A stretch of DNA of 64,000 nt from Bacteroidota bacterium (GTDB lineage Bacteria; Bacteroidota; Bacteroidia; Flavobacteriales_D; Crocinitomicaceae). Shown in pieces: positions 18,413-27,144 of this stretch. Numbering within the stretch: the stretch's first letter is position 1; every line of letters starts with the position of its first letter. The notes under the pieces are model-generated. The model made no database searches, had not been told where the DNA came from, and was given only the letters and a program-made list of their open reading frames with translations. Location: contig JACPUU010000012.1 in the NCBI GenBank assembly GCA_016192075.1, positions 62,001 to 126,000 on the forward strand, written 5' to 3'. The translations under genes were made by a program, and so were the position numbers.

Positions 18413-20311
18413 GTGTCTGACATTATTAAGTTATTGCCTGATCACATTGCGAACCAAATCGCAGCAGGTGAAGTGGTTCAACGGCCGGCTTCAGTTGTGA
18501 AGGAATTGATGGAAAATTCCATTGACGCCGGCGCTACTAAAATTAACCTGATTGTAAAAGACGGCGGCCGCACCTTAATTCAGCTTATTGACAACGGGTC
18601 GGGAATGTCAGAAACAGATGCCCGCATGTCATTTGAGCGTCACGCAACCAGCAAAATTTCGTCTGCGGATGATTTGTTTCGTTTACAAACAAAGGGATTC
18701 AGGGGTGAGGCACTGGCATCTATTGCTGCTATTGCGCACGTGTCGCTGAAAACCAAATTGCATGATGCTGAACTGGGCACTGAAATTCTGATTGAAGGTT
18801 CCAGAATTACATCTCAAAATGCAGTCAGCACCGCGAACGGAACATCTATTGCCGTTAAAAATTTATTCTACAACGTACCGGCGCGCCGCAACTTTTTAGG
18901 AAAAGATACAACCGAATACCAGAAAATTCTGGAGGAGTTTTTGCGCATTGCCCTGGTTCATTACGACCTTGATTTTTCATTTCACCACAACGGAGATGAG
19001 GTGTATGTTTTACCTGCAGTAAAATCGCTCCGGCTGAGAATTGTTGGCATTTACGGACCGAGATTTAATGAACGGCTGGTGCCGGTGAGTGAAGAAACGG
19101 ATATTGTTAAAATTACCGGATTCGTAACCAAACCTGATACTGAACGTGCATCAAACGACCGCTGTTTTTTCTTTGTGAACAACCGCTATTTCAAAGACCG
19201 CTATTTTAATCACGCTGTTATGGCAGCGTATGACGGTATGATTCCATCCGGTAAATATCCGCCGTACTTTTTGTATTTTGAGGTGCCAACACAGTCTATT
19301 GATGTCAATGTGCACCCTACCAAAACAGAAATCAAGTTTGAAGAAAGCCAGTTCATATACCAGATTCTGCGCAGTTCGGTAAAACAGGCACTTGGCCAGC
19401 ACAACATTGTCTCTACACTTGATTTTGAGCAGGAAACCAGCTTCAATATACCCATGCTGAAAAAAGGGGAAACAGTAAAGATTCCTGAAATAAAAGTGAA
19501 TCCTGATTTTAACCCGTTTCACACCACACCTAACCGCGAAGATAAAAATACCCATCTGTCCGACGGACAGGCATCGGCTATTCAGTCACAGGGTTTTGCC
19601 AAATTAAAACCCAGTAAAGAAGACTGGGAGAATTTTTACGGGGAGTCTAAAAATCAGCATTCAGAGGCTGACAGTGAAGATGAAGATTCAGAAACTCCGC
19701 AGCAGGTTACCATTTCATCATCGCTGCATGAAGATCTGTCTGCCGGACAGGAAGGAAAGAAAAAGCCGTTCCAGGTCAACGACAAATACATTCTCACCTC
19801 AGTCAAAAACGGTTTCATGCTCATTGATCAATACCGCGCTCATTGCCGGATTCTGTTTGATGAGATGATGGCAAAAATTACCGACGGAAATGTGAAATCA
19901 CAACAATTGCTTTTCCCTGAAGAACTGATAATTGATAAAACAGAAAAAGTGTTCTGGCAGCAATTATTTTCGACCTTACAGGCAGTTGGATTTGATTTGC
20001 AGCTGGAAGGTGATGCCGTTAAAATTCTGGCGGTACCGGTTGAACTGAAAGACAAAAATCCACAGCGCGTATTGACTGACCTGATGGATGAATACCGCCA
20101 TTCAGAACAAACCACGCTTGATTTTCAGGCCCGCATTGTAGCCGGTGTTGCATCGGCCATGGCCATAAAAGGCGGCACCCGGCTGAACAGTGAAGAAATG
20201 CTTTACATTGTAGATGCCTTGTTTGCATCAACCTCACCGCAGGTTTCTCCAAAAGGGAAAAAAATTATAGAAACAATTACCATAGACGAATTAACAAAAC
20301 GATTTAACTGA
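18413..20311 (+). CDS. mutL: DNA mismatch repair protein MutL
   Basis: MutL couples MutS mismatch recognition to strand removal. The 632-residue protein has the N-terminal GHKL ATPase (IAAGEVVQRPASVVKELMEN with SIDAGAT, DNGSGM, GFRGEALASIA) and the transducer end VNVHPTKTEIKF. A low-complexity acidic linker (about residues 400-440) leads to the dimerisation domain. Its endonuclease motif is degenerate: DQYRAHCRILFDE replaces DQHAxxE-type residues, and the C-terminal CxHGRP motif is absent. Translation starts at a GTG (18413), 3 bases after the previous stop, and the next gene overlaps the stop by one base. The three downstream genes follow with tight spacing. Confidence 0.96.
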   Translation: MSDIIKLLPDHIANQIAAGEVVQRPASVVKELMENSIDAGATKINLIVKDGGRTLIQLIDNGSGMSETDARMSFERHATSKISSADDLFRLQTKGFRGEALASIAAIAHVSLKTKLHDAELGTEILIEGSRITSQNAVSTANGTSIAVKNLFYNVPARRNFLGKDTTEYQKILEEFLRIALVHYDLDFSFHHNGDEVYVLPAVKSLRLRIVGIYGPRFNERLVPVSEETDIVKITGFVTKPDTERASNDRCFFFVNNRYFKDRYFNHAVMAAYDGMIPSGKYPPYFLYFEVPTQSIDVNVHPTKTEIKFEESQFIYQILRSSVKQALGQHNIVSTLDFEQETSFNIPMLKKGETVKIPEIKVNPDFNPFHTTPNREDKNTHLSDGQASAIQSQGFAKLKPSKEDWENFYGESKNQHSEADSEDEDSETPQQVTISSSLHEDLSAGQEGKKKPFQVNDKYILTSVKNGFMLIDQYRAHCRILFDEMMAKITDGNVKSQQLLFPEELIIDKTEKVFWQQLFSTLQAVGFDLQLEGDAVKILAVPVELKDKNPQRVLTDLMDEYRHSEQTTLDFQARIVAGVASAMAIKGGTRLNSEEMLYIVDALFASTSPQVSPKGKKIIETITIDELTKRFN

Positions 20312-21009
20312 TGTTCGGATCAATGTTCTCCAATATGCCCAATGTGGTCAAAAATCTGCTGATTATTAATTTGCTTTTTTTCCTGGCAACCATTGTGATG
20401 GAACGAAACGGAGTTTTCCTGATTTCGGAATTGGGACTGTTTTATCCTGATTCTCCCAATTTCAAACCGTATCAACTGGTGACTCATTTTTTCATGCATG
20501 GCGGAATTGCACATATTTTCTTCAACATGTTCTCACTGGTTATGCTTGGTTCACACCTTGAGCGCCTTTGGGGACCAAAACGCTTTTTACTGTTCTATTT
20601 CATTACAGCACTGGGCGCTGCTTTTCTGCACATGCTGGTTCAGGGCATTGAGTTGTACCAGCTTTCAGGGTCTTTTTTTCCACTCAAAAATGAGGTTTCA
20701 GTTCAATCGATCGATGCATTCAGAATAATGATGATTGATTCAATACCTACTGTTGGTGCCTCCGGCGCTATTTACGGTTTGATCATGGCCTTTGCATTAT
20801 TATTTCCGAATACTGAATTTATGTTACTTTTTCCACCTATTCCCATTAAAGCAAAGTGGCTGGCCTTGTTATTGGGTTTGTATGCGCTGTACAGTGGGTA
20901 CCAAAACGCACAAGGCGATTCGGTGGCACACTTTGCGCATTTAGGAGGCATGTTGTTTGGTTTTATTCTTATCAAAATCTGGCAGCGTGATAAAACACGA
21001 TTTTATTGA
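20311..21009 (+). CDS. Rhomboid-family intramembrane serine protease 1
   Basis: The 232-residue membrane protein has about six helices. The HFFMHGGIAHIFFNMFS segment gives the oxyanion His and Asn, GASGAIYGL carries the catalytic Ser, and HFAHLGGMLFG carries the catalytic His. Rhomboids cleave membrane helices of substrate proteins; the substrates here are unknown. It overlaps the mutL stop codon by one base (TGATG) and is followed within 2 bases by a second rhomboid, so all three should be cotranslated. Confidence 0.93.
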   Translation: MFGSMFSNMPNVVKNLLIINLLFFLATIVMERNGVFLISELGLFYPDSPNFKPYQLVTHFFMHGGIAHIFFNMFSLVMLGSHLERLWGPKRFLLFYFITALGAAFLHMLVQGIELYQLSGSFFPLKNEVSVQSIDAFRIMMIDSIPTVGASGAIYGLIMAFALLFPNTEFMLLFPPIPIKAKWLALLLGLYALYSGYQNAQGDSVAHFAHLGGMLFGFILIKIWQRDKTRFY

Positions 21010-21011
21010 TT

Positions 21012-21938
21012 ATGCAGCAGCAAAACGTATTTCAATATCTTAAAAATTCGCTGAGGCGTTCCGGCATACTGGGCAAATTATTGCTGGTGAATACAGTTGT
21101 TTTCCTGGTGATGCTGATTCTTCGGATTGTATCCTACTTATTTGTGCAGGACGGAATTCTGGACAGTGTACTGATTTACCTGGTTGCTCCCGGTGATCCA
21201 TCACTTCTGATCTACACACCGTGGTCTGTTTTAACTTACATGTTCACGCATTATGAAGTGCCGCATTATTTCTTTAACATGCTGGTATTCTTTTTTACCG
21301 GTATTATCTTTCTGCAGCATTTCAGTGAAAAAAGGTTGTTGAGTACTTACATTCTGGGCGGACTCACCGGGTATGTTGTTCACGTAGCTTCGTATTATGT
21401 TTTTCCGGTTTTTGCGGCTGAAGGTGCTGGTCCGGTGCTGGGCGCTTCTGCTTCCATTATGGCTGTATTCACAGCAATTGCATTTCATCGTCCGGCACTT
21501 CGTGTAATGCTTTTTGGGGTGGTACCTGTTCCCATTTTTGTTATTGCTGCTCTCTATATTGTAACAGATTTAATGGGTATAGCTGAACCAGCCGTTGAAG
21601 GGCAGGCACGTATTGCTCATTTTGCACACCTGGGCGGTGTACTTTTTGGTGCAATTTCAATTATTGGTGTTAGTTCACCCGGGCATTTCATGAACAAAGT
21701 GGATCGGTTTTTCAGCTGGTTTAAAGCACCCAAAATTTCATTCAAACGCAAGCCAAAAATGAAAGTTCACCAGGGTGGTACACAAACCCGTAACATGACG
21801 GACGAAGAATTTAACTACAATAAAAAACTCCGGCAAGAACGCCTGGATGCGATTCTCGATAAAATTGGAAAAAAAGGATACGAAGGGCTGACAAAAGAAG
21901 AAAAAGATTTTTTGTTTAATGAAAGCCAGCGAAAATAG
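21012..21938 (+). CDS. Rhomboid-family intramembrane serine protease 2, with C-terminal tail
   Basis: The 308-residue protein repeats the rhomboid pattern: HYEVPHYFFNMLVFF, GASASIMAVF with the catalytic Ser, and HFAHLGGVLFG with the catalytic His. A soluble tail of about 70 residues follows (EEFNYNKKLRQERLDAILDK, a DUF6576-like segment). I start at ATG 21012, since the earlier TTG at 21006 overlaps the preceding stop without need. The end overlaps the next gene by 20 bases. Both proteases are distinct in sequence, so this is an old duplication rather than a recent one. Confidence 0.92.
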   Translation: MQQQNVFQYLKNSLRRSGILGKLLLVNTVVFLVMLILRIVSYLFVQDGILDSVLIYLVAPGDPSLLIYTPWSVLTYMFTHYEVPHYFFNMLVFFFTGIIFLQHFSEKRLLSTYILGGLTGYVVHVASYYVFPVFAAEGAGPVLGASASIMAVFTAIAFHRPALRVMLFGVVPVPIFVIAALYIVTDLMGIAEPAVEGQARIAHFAHLGGVLFGAISIIGVSSPGHFMNKVDRFFSWFKAPKISFKRKPKMKVHQGGTQTRNMTDEEFNYNKKLRQERLDAILDKIGKKGYEGLTKEEKDFLFNESQRK

Positions 21939-23031
21939 CAACCGTCCGGGTATTGTGCTGCGGCTGTTACTCTGGCTTAATATCCTGGTGTCTTGTGCCA
22001 TGCTAGGGGCTTACCTTGGGACTCATGTATCGCCGCAATCGTTTGTCTATTTTGCATTCCTGGGTTTGTCTTATCCAATCTGGCTTATTCTGACCTGCTG
22101 TTTTTTGATCTTCTGGTTTTTTACCAGGCGCACCTGGATGCTGATTCCGGCACTTACATTGCTGATCGGGTTTAATCATTTGCGGCACTTTTTTGCCATT
22201 ACCTTAATTCAGCCTGAACTGTTGCAGCCGGTTAAAGTAATGTCGTTTAACGTAAAAATTTTTAACCTGTACGACCTCGAACATCGCGTAGAAAAACGCA
22301 ACGGTGTTTTTTCGTTTTTGAAAGCAGAAAATCCGGGCATTATTTGTTTCCAGGAATTCTACCACCAGGAAGGGGGAACAGGTTTTGTAACGCGCGATAG
22401 CATGACAGACTTGCTGGATATGAACTATTACCATGAGCGCTACACGCACGAAATGACCGATAAAAAATACTTTGGTGTAGCTACTTTTTCAAAATACCCG
22501 ATTGTAAACAAGGGTGAAATTCCGTTTTCAAATGACAAGAATAATTTTTGCATTTATTCCGACATTTTGGTTAATGGTGATACACTGAGGGTATTTAACG
22601 CACACATTGGTTCAATTCGTTTTCAGCAGGAAGATTACCAGGTTTTTGATGAAAATGCACCTGAAGATGTTTACGTTGATACAGACGATGAAGAGCGCAT
22701 TTTGAAACGACTGAAAATAGCTTTTGAAAAACGCGCCCTGCAGGCAGAAACCATAGCCGCAGAAATTGAAAAATCACCTTACCCCGTTATTTTTTGCGGT
22801 GATTTGAATGATACCCCCGTTTCATACTGTTACCGTCAATTCAACCAGTTTCTGAATGATGCGTTTGTGGAGTCTGGCAATGGAACGGGAGCCAGTTACA
22901 TTGGTGAAATGCCATCAAACCGGATTGATTATATTTTTCATTCACCTGAAATTGTGAGTTCCGGCTTTACAACACATGATGTCAGTTTTTCTGACCACAG
23001 GCCGGTTTCGTGCGAGATTGATTTACCTTAG
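21919..23031 (+). CDS. Endonuclease/exonuclease/phosphatase-family membrane protein
   Basis: The 370-residue protein begins with about three membrane helices (to residue 85) and ends with an EEP-fold domain. Its catalytic blocks are VMSFNVKIFN, IICFQEFYHQ, FCGDLNDTPVSY and SNRIDYIFHS followed by SDHRPVSCEI. EEP enzymes cleave phosphodiesters or phosphoesters in nucleic acids or lipids; the substrate here is unknown. It overlaps the second rhomboid gene. In other Flavobacteriales genomes this order (mutL, rhomboid, rhomboid, EEP) is conserved. Confidence 0.88.
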   Translation: MKASENSNRPGIVLRLLLWLNILVSCAMLGAYLGTHVSPQSFVYFAFLGLSYPIWLILTCCFLIFWFFTRRTWMLIPALTLLIGFNHLRHFFAITLIQPELLQPVKVMSFNVKIFNLYDLEHRVEKRNGVFSFLKAENPGIICFQEFYHQEGGTGFVTRDSMTDLLDMNYYHERYTHEMTDKKYFGVATFSKYPIVNKGEIPFSNDKNNFCIYSDILVNGDTLRVFNAHIGSIRFQQEDYQVFDENAPEDVYVDTDDEERILKRLKIAFEKRALQAETIAAEIEKSPYPVIFCGDLNDTPVSYCYRQFNQFLNDAFVESGNGTGASYIGEMPSNRIDYIFHSPEIVSSGFTTHDVSFSDHRPVSCEIDLP

Positions 23032-23083
23032 TACAGACAACTTTTAACTAACACGGACGTTTAACACTATATAATCTGAATTT

Positions 23084-23482
23084 ATGAGAGTTTTTCTTTT
23101 TTTGATCTTAATCATAACCGGTGCCGGTACAATTGCACAATCACAATCAACACCCTGCACCGGATTACCGGTAGCGGTACCTGAGACACCCGCTGTTTGT
23201 GAAACTACCGATCTGGTAAAGTATTTTGAAATCCGCATTTCAGAAAAACTGAAAAAGGGCACGCATTCAGCCGTCTATAAACTGGTTGTGGATTGTAACG
23301 GATCAGTTACGCAGGCGGCTTATCAGCGCGGAACTTTTTCGTCCGAAGATCAGGTAAGTTATCAGCGTGAACTGATGTCACTGACCTGGAAACCTGCCAG
23401 CGGAAAATCGAAAGCGGTTTCAAGTATTGTTTTTGTAACGCTTGAAATTGTGAATGGAAAATTTACTGTTGTTGTACAGTAA
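23084..23482 (+). CDS. Small secreted protein of unknown function
   Basis: The 132-residue protein has a signal peptide (MRVFLFLILIITGAGTIAQS) and a mature part of alternating strands, with three cysteines (TPCTG, PAVCE, VDCNG). VYKLVVDCNGSVTQAAYQRG resembles the strand pattern of TonB C-terminal-like domains, but no proline-rich linker is seen. It lies 52 bases after the EEP gene on the same strand and may be the last gene of that operon. Confidence 0.65.
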   Translation: MRVFLFLILIITGAGTIAQSQSTPCTGLPVAVPETPAVCETTDLVKYFEIRISEKLKKGTHSAVYKLVVDCNGSVTQAAYQRGTFSSEDQVSYQRELMSLTWKPASGKSKAVSSIVFVTLEIVNGKFTVVVQ

Positions 23483-23529
23483 TTTTTGCTCAGTCTTTAG
23501 AGGTAGCTTAAATTCAACTTTAGTTCCAA

Positions 23530-23640
23530 CGTATTTTCCCGCAGATTAGCGCAGAAAAGATGCGCGGATGTCTGCAGATTTTAACCGGGATTGACATTGA
23601 ATCCGCGAAAATCTGCGAGTTTAAATCTGCGTAGACTTAG
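23530..23640. repeat. Degenerate intergenic repeat with CTGCG/ATCTGCG words
   Basis: The gap between 23483 and 23672 carries repeated words such as GCAGATTAGCGCAG, GCGGATGTCTGCAGATTTT, ATCCGCGAAAATCTGCG and AAATCTGCG. Related words occur at 42450-42535 and 46500-46625. This looks like a dispersed, decaying non-coding repeat. No open frame is supported. Confidence 0.6.
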
Positions 23641-23672
23641 CAGGAAATATAGCCGTACAGGTTTACAGACTC

Positions 23673-24443
23673 TTAGTTAAACTCAACCGCATTCAGAATC
23701 AGCCCAGAAGAAGGCCCAATGTGCCTTACCGGAACATCGCTTGAACCGGAAAGCGTCTCTTTCAGATCAGCCAGGGTTGATTCTCCTTTCCCCAAACTGA
23801 TTAATTGCCCCATCATCAGTCGGACCTGGTAACGCAAAAAACCGTTTGATTTTACCCGGAAAAAGTACGTTTGCTCCGGAAAGAAGTTTGCCGTAAATAA
23901 CGTATTCGGTATAATTTCACACACATCAATCGTTCGTATAAAATTCTGCCCGGGTTTAGGTTCTGCACAATACCTTCTGAAATCATGAGTGCCTGCAAAA
24001 TATGCAGCTCCGGTGCGCATCAGGTCCAGGTCCAGCGTTTCATCAATACTCATTACCTGGGCAGCGCAAAAGGGGTTATTCTTTTGTCCGTGCGTAAACA
24101 AATACAAATATTCTTTTGCTTTTGCAGCGTGTATAATATTGAATTCGCTGGTGGTTTTTTCAATTTTCAGTGCGCGTATGTCGTTGGGTAAGTTTTTGTT
24201 GAAACGCGGCAGAAAAGCAGTAGCATCGATGTCTTCGTCTGTAAACAATTCAAAGACGTAGTGATTGGCAGATACTTTTGCATCCGTTCGGCTGCAGCCA
24301 AGCGTTTTAAAGTGGTTGTGCTGAAACAGAAACTCAAAAGTTTTTTCAACCATTGCCTGAACCGTTTTGTAACCGGGTTGTTTCAGCCATCCGTGATAGC
24401 GAAATCCCAGGAACTGGATGTGGAAGAGGTAGTGGTTTTTCAT
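23673..24443 (-). CDS. truA: tRNA pseudouridine synthase A
   Basis: TruA converts uridines 38-40 in the anticodon arm of tRNAs to pseudouridine. The 256 residues contain the catalytic aspartate in GCSRTDAKVSA (D near residue 54), the N-terminal FLGFRYHGWLKQPGYKTVQ and the C-terminal FRVKSNGFLRYQVRLMMG. The length is normal. It is followed downstream on the same strand by its own gap and appears monocistronic. Confidence 0.95.
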   Translation of the reverse strand: MKNHYLFHIQFLGFRYHGWLKQPGYKTVQAMVEKTFEFLFQHNHFKTLGCSRTDAKVSANHYVFELFTDEDIDATAFLPRFNKNLPNDIRALKIEKTTSEFNIIHAAKAKEYLYLFTHGQKNNPFCAAQVMSIDETLDLDLMRTGAAYFAGTHDFRRYCAEPKPGQNFIRTIDVCEIIPNTLFTANFFPEQTYFFRVKSNGFLRYQVRLMMGQLISLGKGESTLADLKETLSGSSDVPVRHIGPSSGLILNAVEFN

Positions 24444-24610
24444 GTGTGCCTTTCAGTGATCAGTGGTGAAAAAATGAATAGTTGAATGTAAAATAATAAA
24501 CGCCCAATGTAAAATGACAAACGAATTTACCGGATTTTACATTTACTAGTTATCATTTGATATTTATTATTATCGGCTGGTTGCTGCGGGCGAGTTTCTT
24601 TATTTTTTTT

Positions 24611-24630
24611 GGGCGAATGAATATTCGCCC
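24611..24630 (+). repeat. REP-like palindrome, copy 1
   Basis: GGGCGAAT and ATTCGCCC form a perfect 8-bp stem around the loop GAAT. Preceded by a T run. Confidence 0.8.
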
Positions 24631-24715
24631 TTACTGCCTTCTATCTTTTGTTCTTGTTTTCTGTCTTTTGTAGGTGTCTTTCGTTCTCGTTCACTTTTCT
24701 TTCCAGTTTGTGTAA

Positions 24716-24735
24716 GGGCGAATATTCATTCGCCC
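24716..24735 (-). repeat. REP-like palindrome, copy 2 (inverted)
   Basis: Reverse complement of copy 1, ending one base before the transposase stop codon at 24737. Confidence 0.8.
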
Positions 24736-24736
24736 A

Positions 24737-25300
24737 TTACTTACTATTTTTATAATTTTTAATATTGTTTCGGATGTAGTTTCTGACCATAATAAAATGG
24801 CCATAATCTTTAATTATTTCTTCGTAATAATCGCGTTGAAATAATTTGGTCGGTTTTCCGGTTTTCTTTTTGTAGTCTGAAGTTACCCCAAATTTGAATC
24901 CTCTGATAATGGCACCTATTGTTTTTGAAGGAGATTTGAAATTTGTATCTGTTTGGTCAATAAAATTCTCTTTCCAGCTTCTCATTTGAAAAATACTTTC
25001 TATATCCGCTGAATCAGAATTGAGTTCATCTCCTTTTATTTCAATGATTCCATGTATATGATCTGGTAGAATTACAAATTCAAGTAGCCGTACATTCGGA
25101 TAATATTCTTGTATTTGAAACCATCTTTCGTGAACCATTTTTCCAAGTTCAGACAAGTTCATTTTTCCGTCTGAGATTTCTCCCAACAAAGGGTTTCTGT
25201 CTTTGACGATGTTAGTGACAAAGTAGAATCCAGGTTTAGAGTAATCATATCCATCCAGCCGAATAGATCTACGATGGTGAAAAAGAGGATCGTAACTCAT
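24737..25300 (-). CDS. REP-associated tyrosine transposase (RAYT)
   Basis: The 187-residue protein is of the TnpA_REP / Y1_Tnp HUH group, related to IS200/IS605 transposases. It contains the opening RRSIRLDGYDYSKPGFYFVT, the HUH motif in VILPDHIHGIIEI (HIH), and the end RDYYEEIIKDYGHFIMVRNY, which carries the likely catalytic Tyr region. RAYTs nick and mobilise short palindromes rather than full insertion sequences. It is flanked by three such palindromes. The length and reading frame look intact. Its base composition is more AT-rich than its neighbours', which would fit acquisition from elsewhere, though I could not compute this. Confidence 0.9.
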   Translation of the reverse strand: MSYDPLFHHRRSIRLDGYDYSKPGFYFVTNIVKDRNPLLGEISDGKMNLSELGKMVHERWFQIQEYYPNVRLLEFVILPDHIHGIIEIKGDELNSDSADIESIFQMRSWKENFIDQTDTNFKSPSKTIGAIIRGFKFGVTSDYKKKTGKPTKLFQRDYYEEIIKDYGHFIMVRNYIRNNIKNYKNSK

Positions 25301-25335
25301 AATCTCTGTTGTATTCGAAGTTTACGGTTGGTTGG

Positions 25336-25355
25336 GGGCGAATGAATATTCGCCC
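25336..25355 (+). repeat. REP-like palindrome, copy 3
   Basis: Same 20-mer and orientation as copy 1, followed by the shared 46-base extension. Confidence 0.8.
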
Positions 25356-25413
25356 GTACCGTTTTCTATCTTTTGTTCTTATTTTCTGCCTTTTGTGGGT
25401 GGATGAATTCTCC

Positions 25414-26958
25414 TTACCAATCAATCGGAAAATAGTCTTTCAGAAATTTACCATTCCAGTGTTTGCCGGTGTTGATTCCATCAAACAGCGGATCACAGAC
25501 CCGGGCGGCGCCGTCTACAATATCAAGCGGCGGTTGAAAGTCGTGTATGTCTTGCTTGTGCTTGGATAATTCAACCGGGTCTTCATCGGTTACCCAGCCG
25601 GTATCAACGGCGTTCATAAAAATACCTTCTTCACCCAGGCTTGATGCGGCCGTATGTGTCATCATATTCAAAGCGGCCTTGGCCATGTTGGTGTGTGGAT
25701 GCCGGTCGGCTTTTTTGAAACGGTGAAACTTACCTTCCATGGCCGAGACGTTGATGATGTGTTTTTTGCCGGTGTAGTCTTTTTTCATCAGATCAAGCAG
25801 GCGGTTGATCAATACAAATGGGGCAACTGCATTTACCAGTTGCACTTCAATCATTTCAGCCGTTTCTATTTCACCCAGTTTGAGTCTCCAGCTGTTTGTT
25901 TTTCGCAAGTCAACCTGTTGTAAATCGGCGTCGAGTTTTCCTTCGGGGAAAACTTCTTTTGTGTCCAGTGAGTTGTCAAATTTGTATGGAATCTGCGATA
26001 ACAGTGCTGATGCGCGGATACCAATCCCAGGTTCCACGCCATGCCAGGTAACTGCCAGTGAATTATTCGCATCGGTTCCAATGGCGCCAAAACCTCTCAG
26101 ATCATTGACACATTCTTTGTGGCTCGATAGTAAAAGTTGTGCCTCGCGGGAATGATTTTCAAACGGTAAATTTTCCATTTCCATCAGGTGAGAATAAAAC
26201 CCGGAAGGTCTTCTCACCGTTTGCGCGGCATTATTTATGATAATGTCCAGCCGGTTGTAGTTTTGCTTAAAATAGCTGGCAAAAAGTTCAACACTGGGAA
26301 TGTGTCTCAGATCAAGTCCATGAATTTTTAGCCGGTGGCCCCAGTCTTTAAAATCTTCTTCTTTTGAAAACCGTATGGCCGAATCTGCGGGAAAACGCGT
26401 TGTGGCAACTACTGTAGCGCCGGCACGTAACAGCATTAGCGTGGCGTGATAGCCTATTTTTAAACGGGACCCGGTGATCAGTGCAACCTGTCCTTTGAGA
26501 TCAGCAGTTTGAAAGCGTTTGATGTAGTTAAGATCACTGCATTTTTCACACATACTGTCATAGAAGTGATGCAGTTCATTGTATTCTGCTTTGCAGACAT
26601 AACAGTTGCGGGGTGAAGATAAAATGCGTTTTTCTTTTTTCTCCTGCAGCGTTTCGCCGGGCAATTGTTTGGGTGCTTCAAAAATGGCATTTTCACGTGC
26701 TTTTCGGATTGCCGCTTTGGCGCGTTCTTTTTTGTCGCTGAGAATGTTGGCTTGTTTTCGGGTGAATTTAACCGCCTTGTTCCGCTTTTTAATTTCTTTT
26801 TTGTCTGGCCGTGAAAGCTGACCTGCGGCTTTCATCAGGGCAACACGCTGTTCGGGAGAAAGCTGTGTGAGCTGATCACCGTTTTGCTGCAGAAATTCAA
26901 GCAGTGAAATGGCCGAATTAATTTCGTCGGCGTTTAATTTTCGTGAGTCGTCTGACAT
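25414..26958 (-). CDS. SDR-fold protein with N-terminal zinc finger and altered catalytic Tyr
   Basis: The 514-residue protein has a charged N-terminal part (about 1-115), a four-cysteine finger (C119, C122, C137, C140 in CYVC...CEKC) and a short-chain dehydrogenase domain from about residue 150. The cofactor motif TGSRLKIG (162-169), the structural INNAA (241-245) and the active-site Ser (S405 in NVSAMEG) are present. The Tyr of YxxxK is replaced: the segment reads HTNMAKAAL, with Thr423 where Tyr is expected and Lys427 kept. The domain is longer than a normal SDR, with an insertion between about 255 and 370. The substrate is unknown. The gene stands alone, with a -7 box at 27005. Confidence 0.82.
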   Translation of the reverse strand: MSDDSRKLNADEINSAISLLEFLQQNGDQLTQLSPEQRVALMKAAGQLSRPDKKEIKKRNKAVKFTRKQANILSDKKERAKAAIRKARENAIFEAPKQLPGETLQEKKEKRILSSPRNCYVCKAEYNELHHFYDSMCEKCSDLNYIKRFQTADLKGQVALITGSRLKIGYHATLMLLRAGATVVATTRFPADSAIRFSKEEDFKDWGHRLKIHGLDLRHIPSVELFASYFKQNYNRLDIIINNAAQTVRRPSGFYSHLMEMENLPFENHSREAQLLLSSHKECVNDLRGFGAIGTDANNSLAVTWHGVEPGIGIRASALLSQIPYKFDNSLDTKEVFPEGKLDADLQQVDLRKTNSWRLKLGEIETAEMIEVQLVNAVAPFVLINRLLDLMKKDYTGKKHIINVSAMEGKFHRFKKADRHPHTNMAKAALNMMTHTAASSLGEEGIFMNAVDTGWVTDEDPVELSKHKQDIHDFQPPLDIVDGAARVCDPLFDGINTGKHWNGKFLKDYFPIDW

Positions 26959-27004
26959 GGTGCGAAATCAAAAATTAGTTCGATCAAGGAACTGAATTAG
27001 AGTG

Positions 27005-27012
27005 CAAAATTA
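27005..27012 (-). promoter_or_regulatory. Putative SDR gene promoter, -7 box TAATTTTG
   Basis: Exact TAnnTTTG match on the minus strand, 47 bases before the SDR gene start. Confidence 0.35.
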
Positions 27013-27144
27013 GCGCAATTATCGGGATTTGTAAACAAATCGGGCTCTGGATTTATCCTGACAGCCACCGGGACTGTTTCTTCGCTAAGCGAATAACCGA
27101 TGGAGGGATTTTGACTGAAGAGGTTGGGCCTTTCGTAACTGAGT

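Larger units (their letters stand above)
24611..25401. mobile_element. RAYT unit flanked by REP-like palindromes and 66-bp direct repeats
   Basis: The 20-mer GGGCGAATGAATATTCGCCC occurs at 24611-24630 and 25336-25355, and in reverse complement at 24716-24735. The first and third copies are followed by about 46 matching bases (CTATCTTTTGTTCTT and so on), so 24611-24676 and 25336-25401 are direct repeats of about 66 bases with roughly seven mismatches. The transposase gene lies between them, and the second palindrome abuts its stop codon. From general knowledge, RAYTs act on such palindromes, which are therefore their REP elements. Confidence 0.85.

Noticed and set aside
25414-26958. Reading the SDR gene as a fusion of two genes or a frameshift
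   Set aside because: The frame is continuous from start to stop, and the finger and SDR domain are joined by a normal linker; no internal stop or repeat suggests a break.
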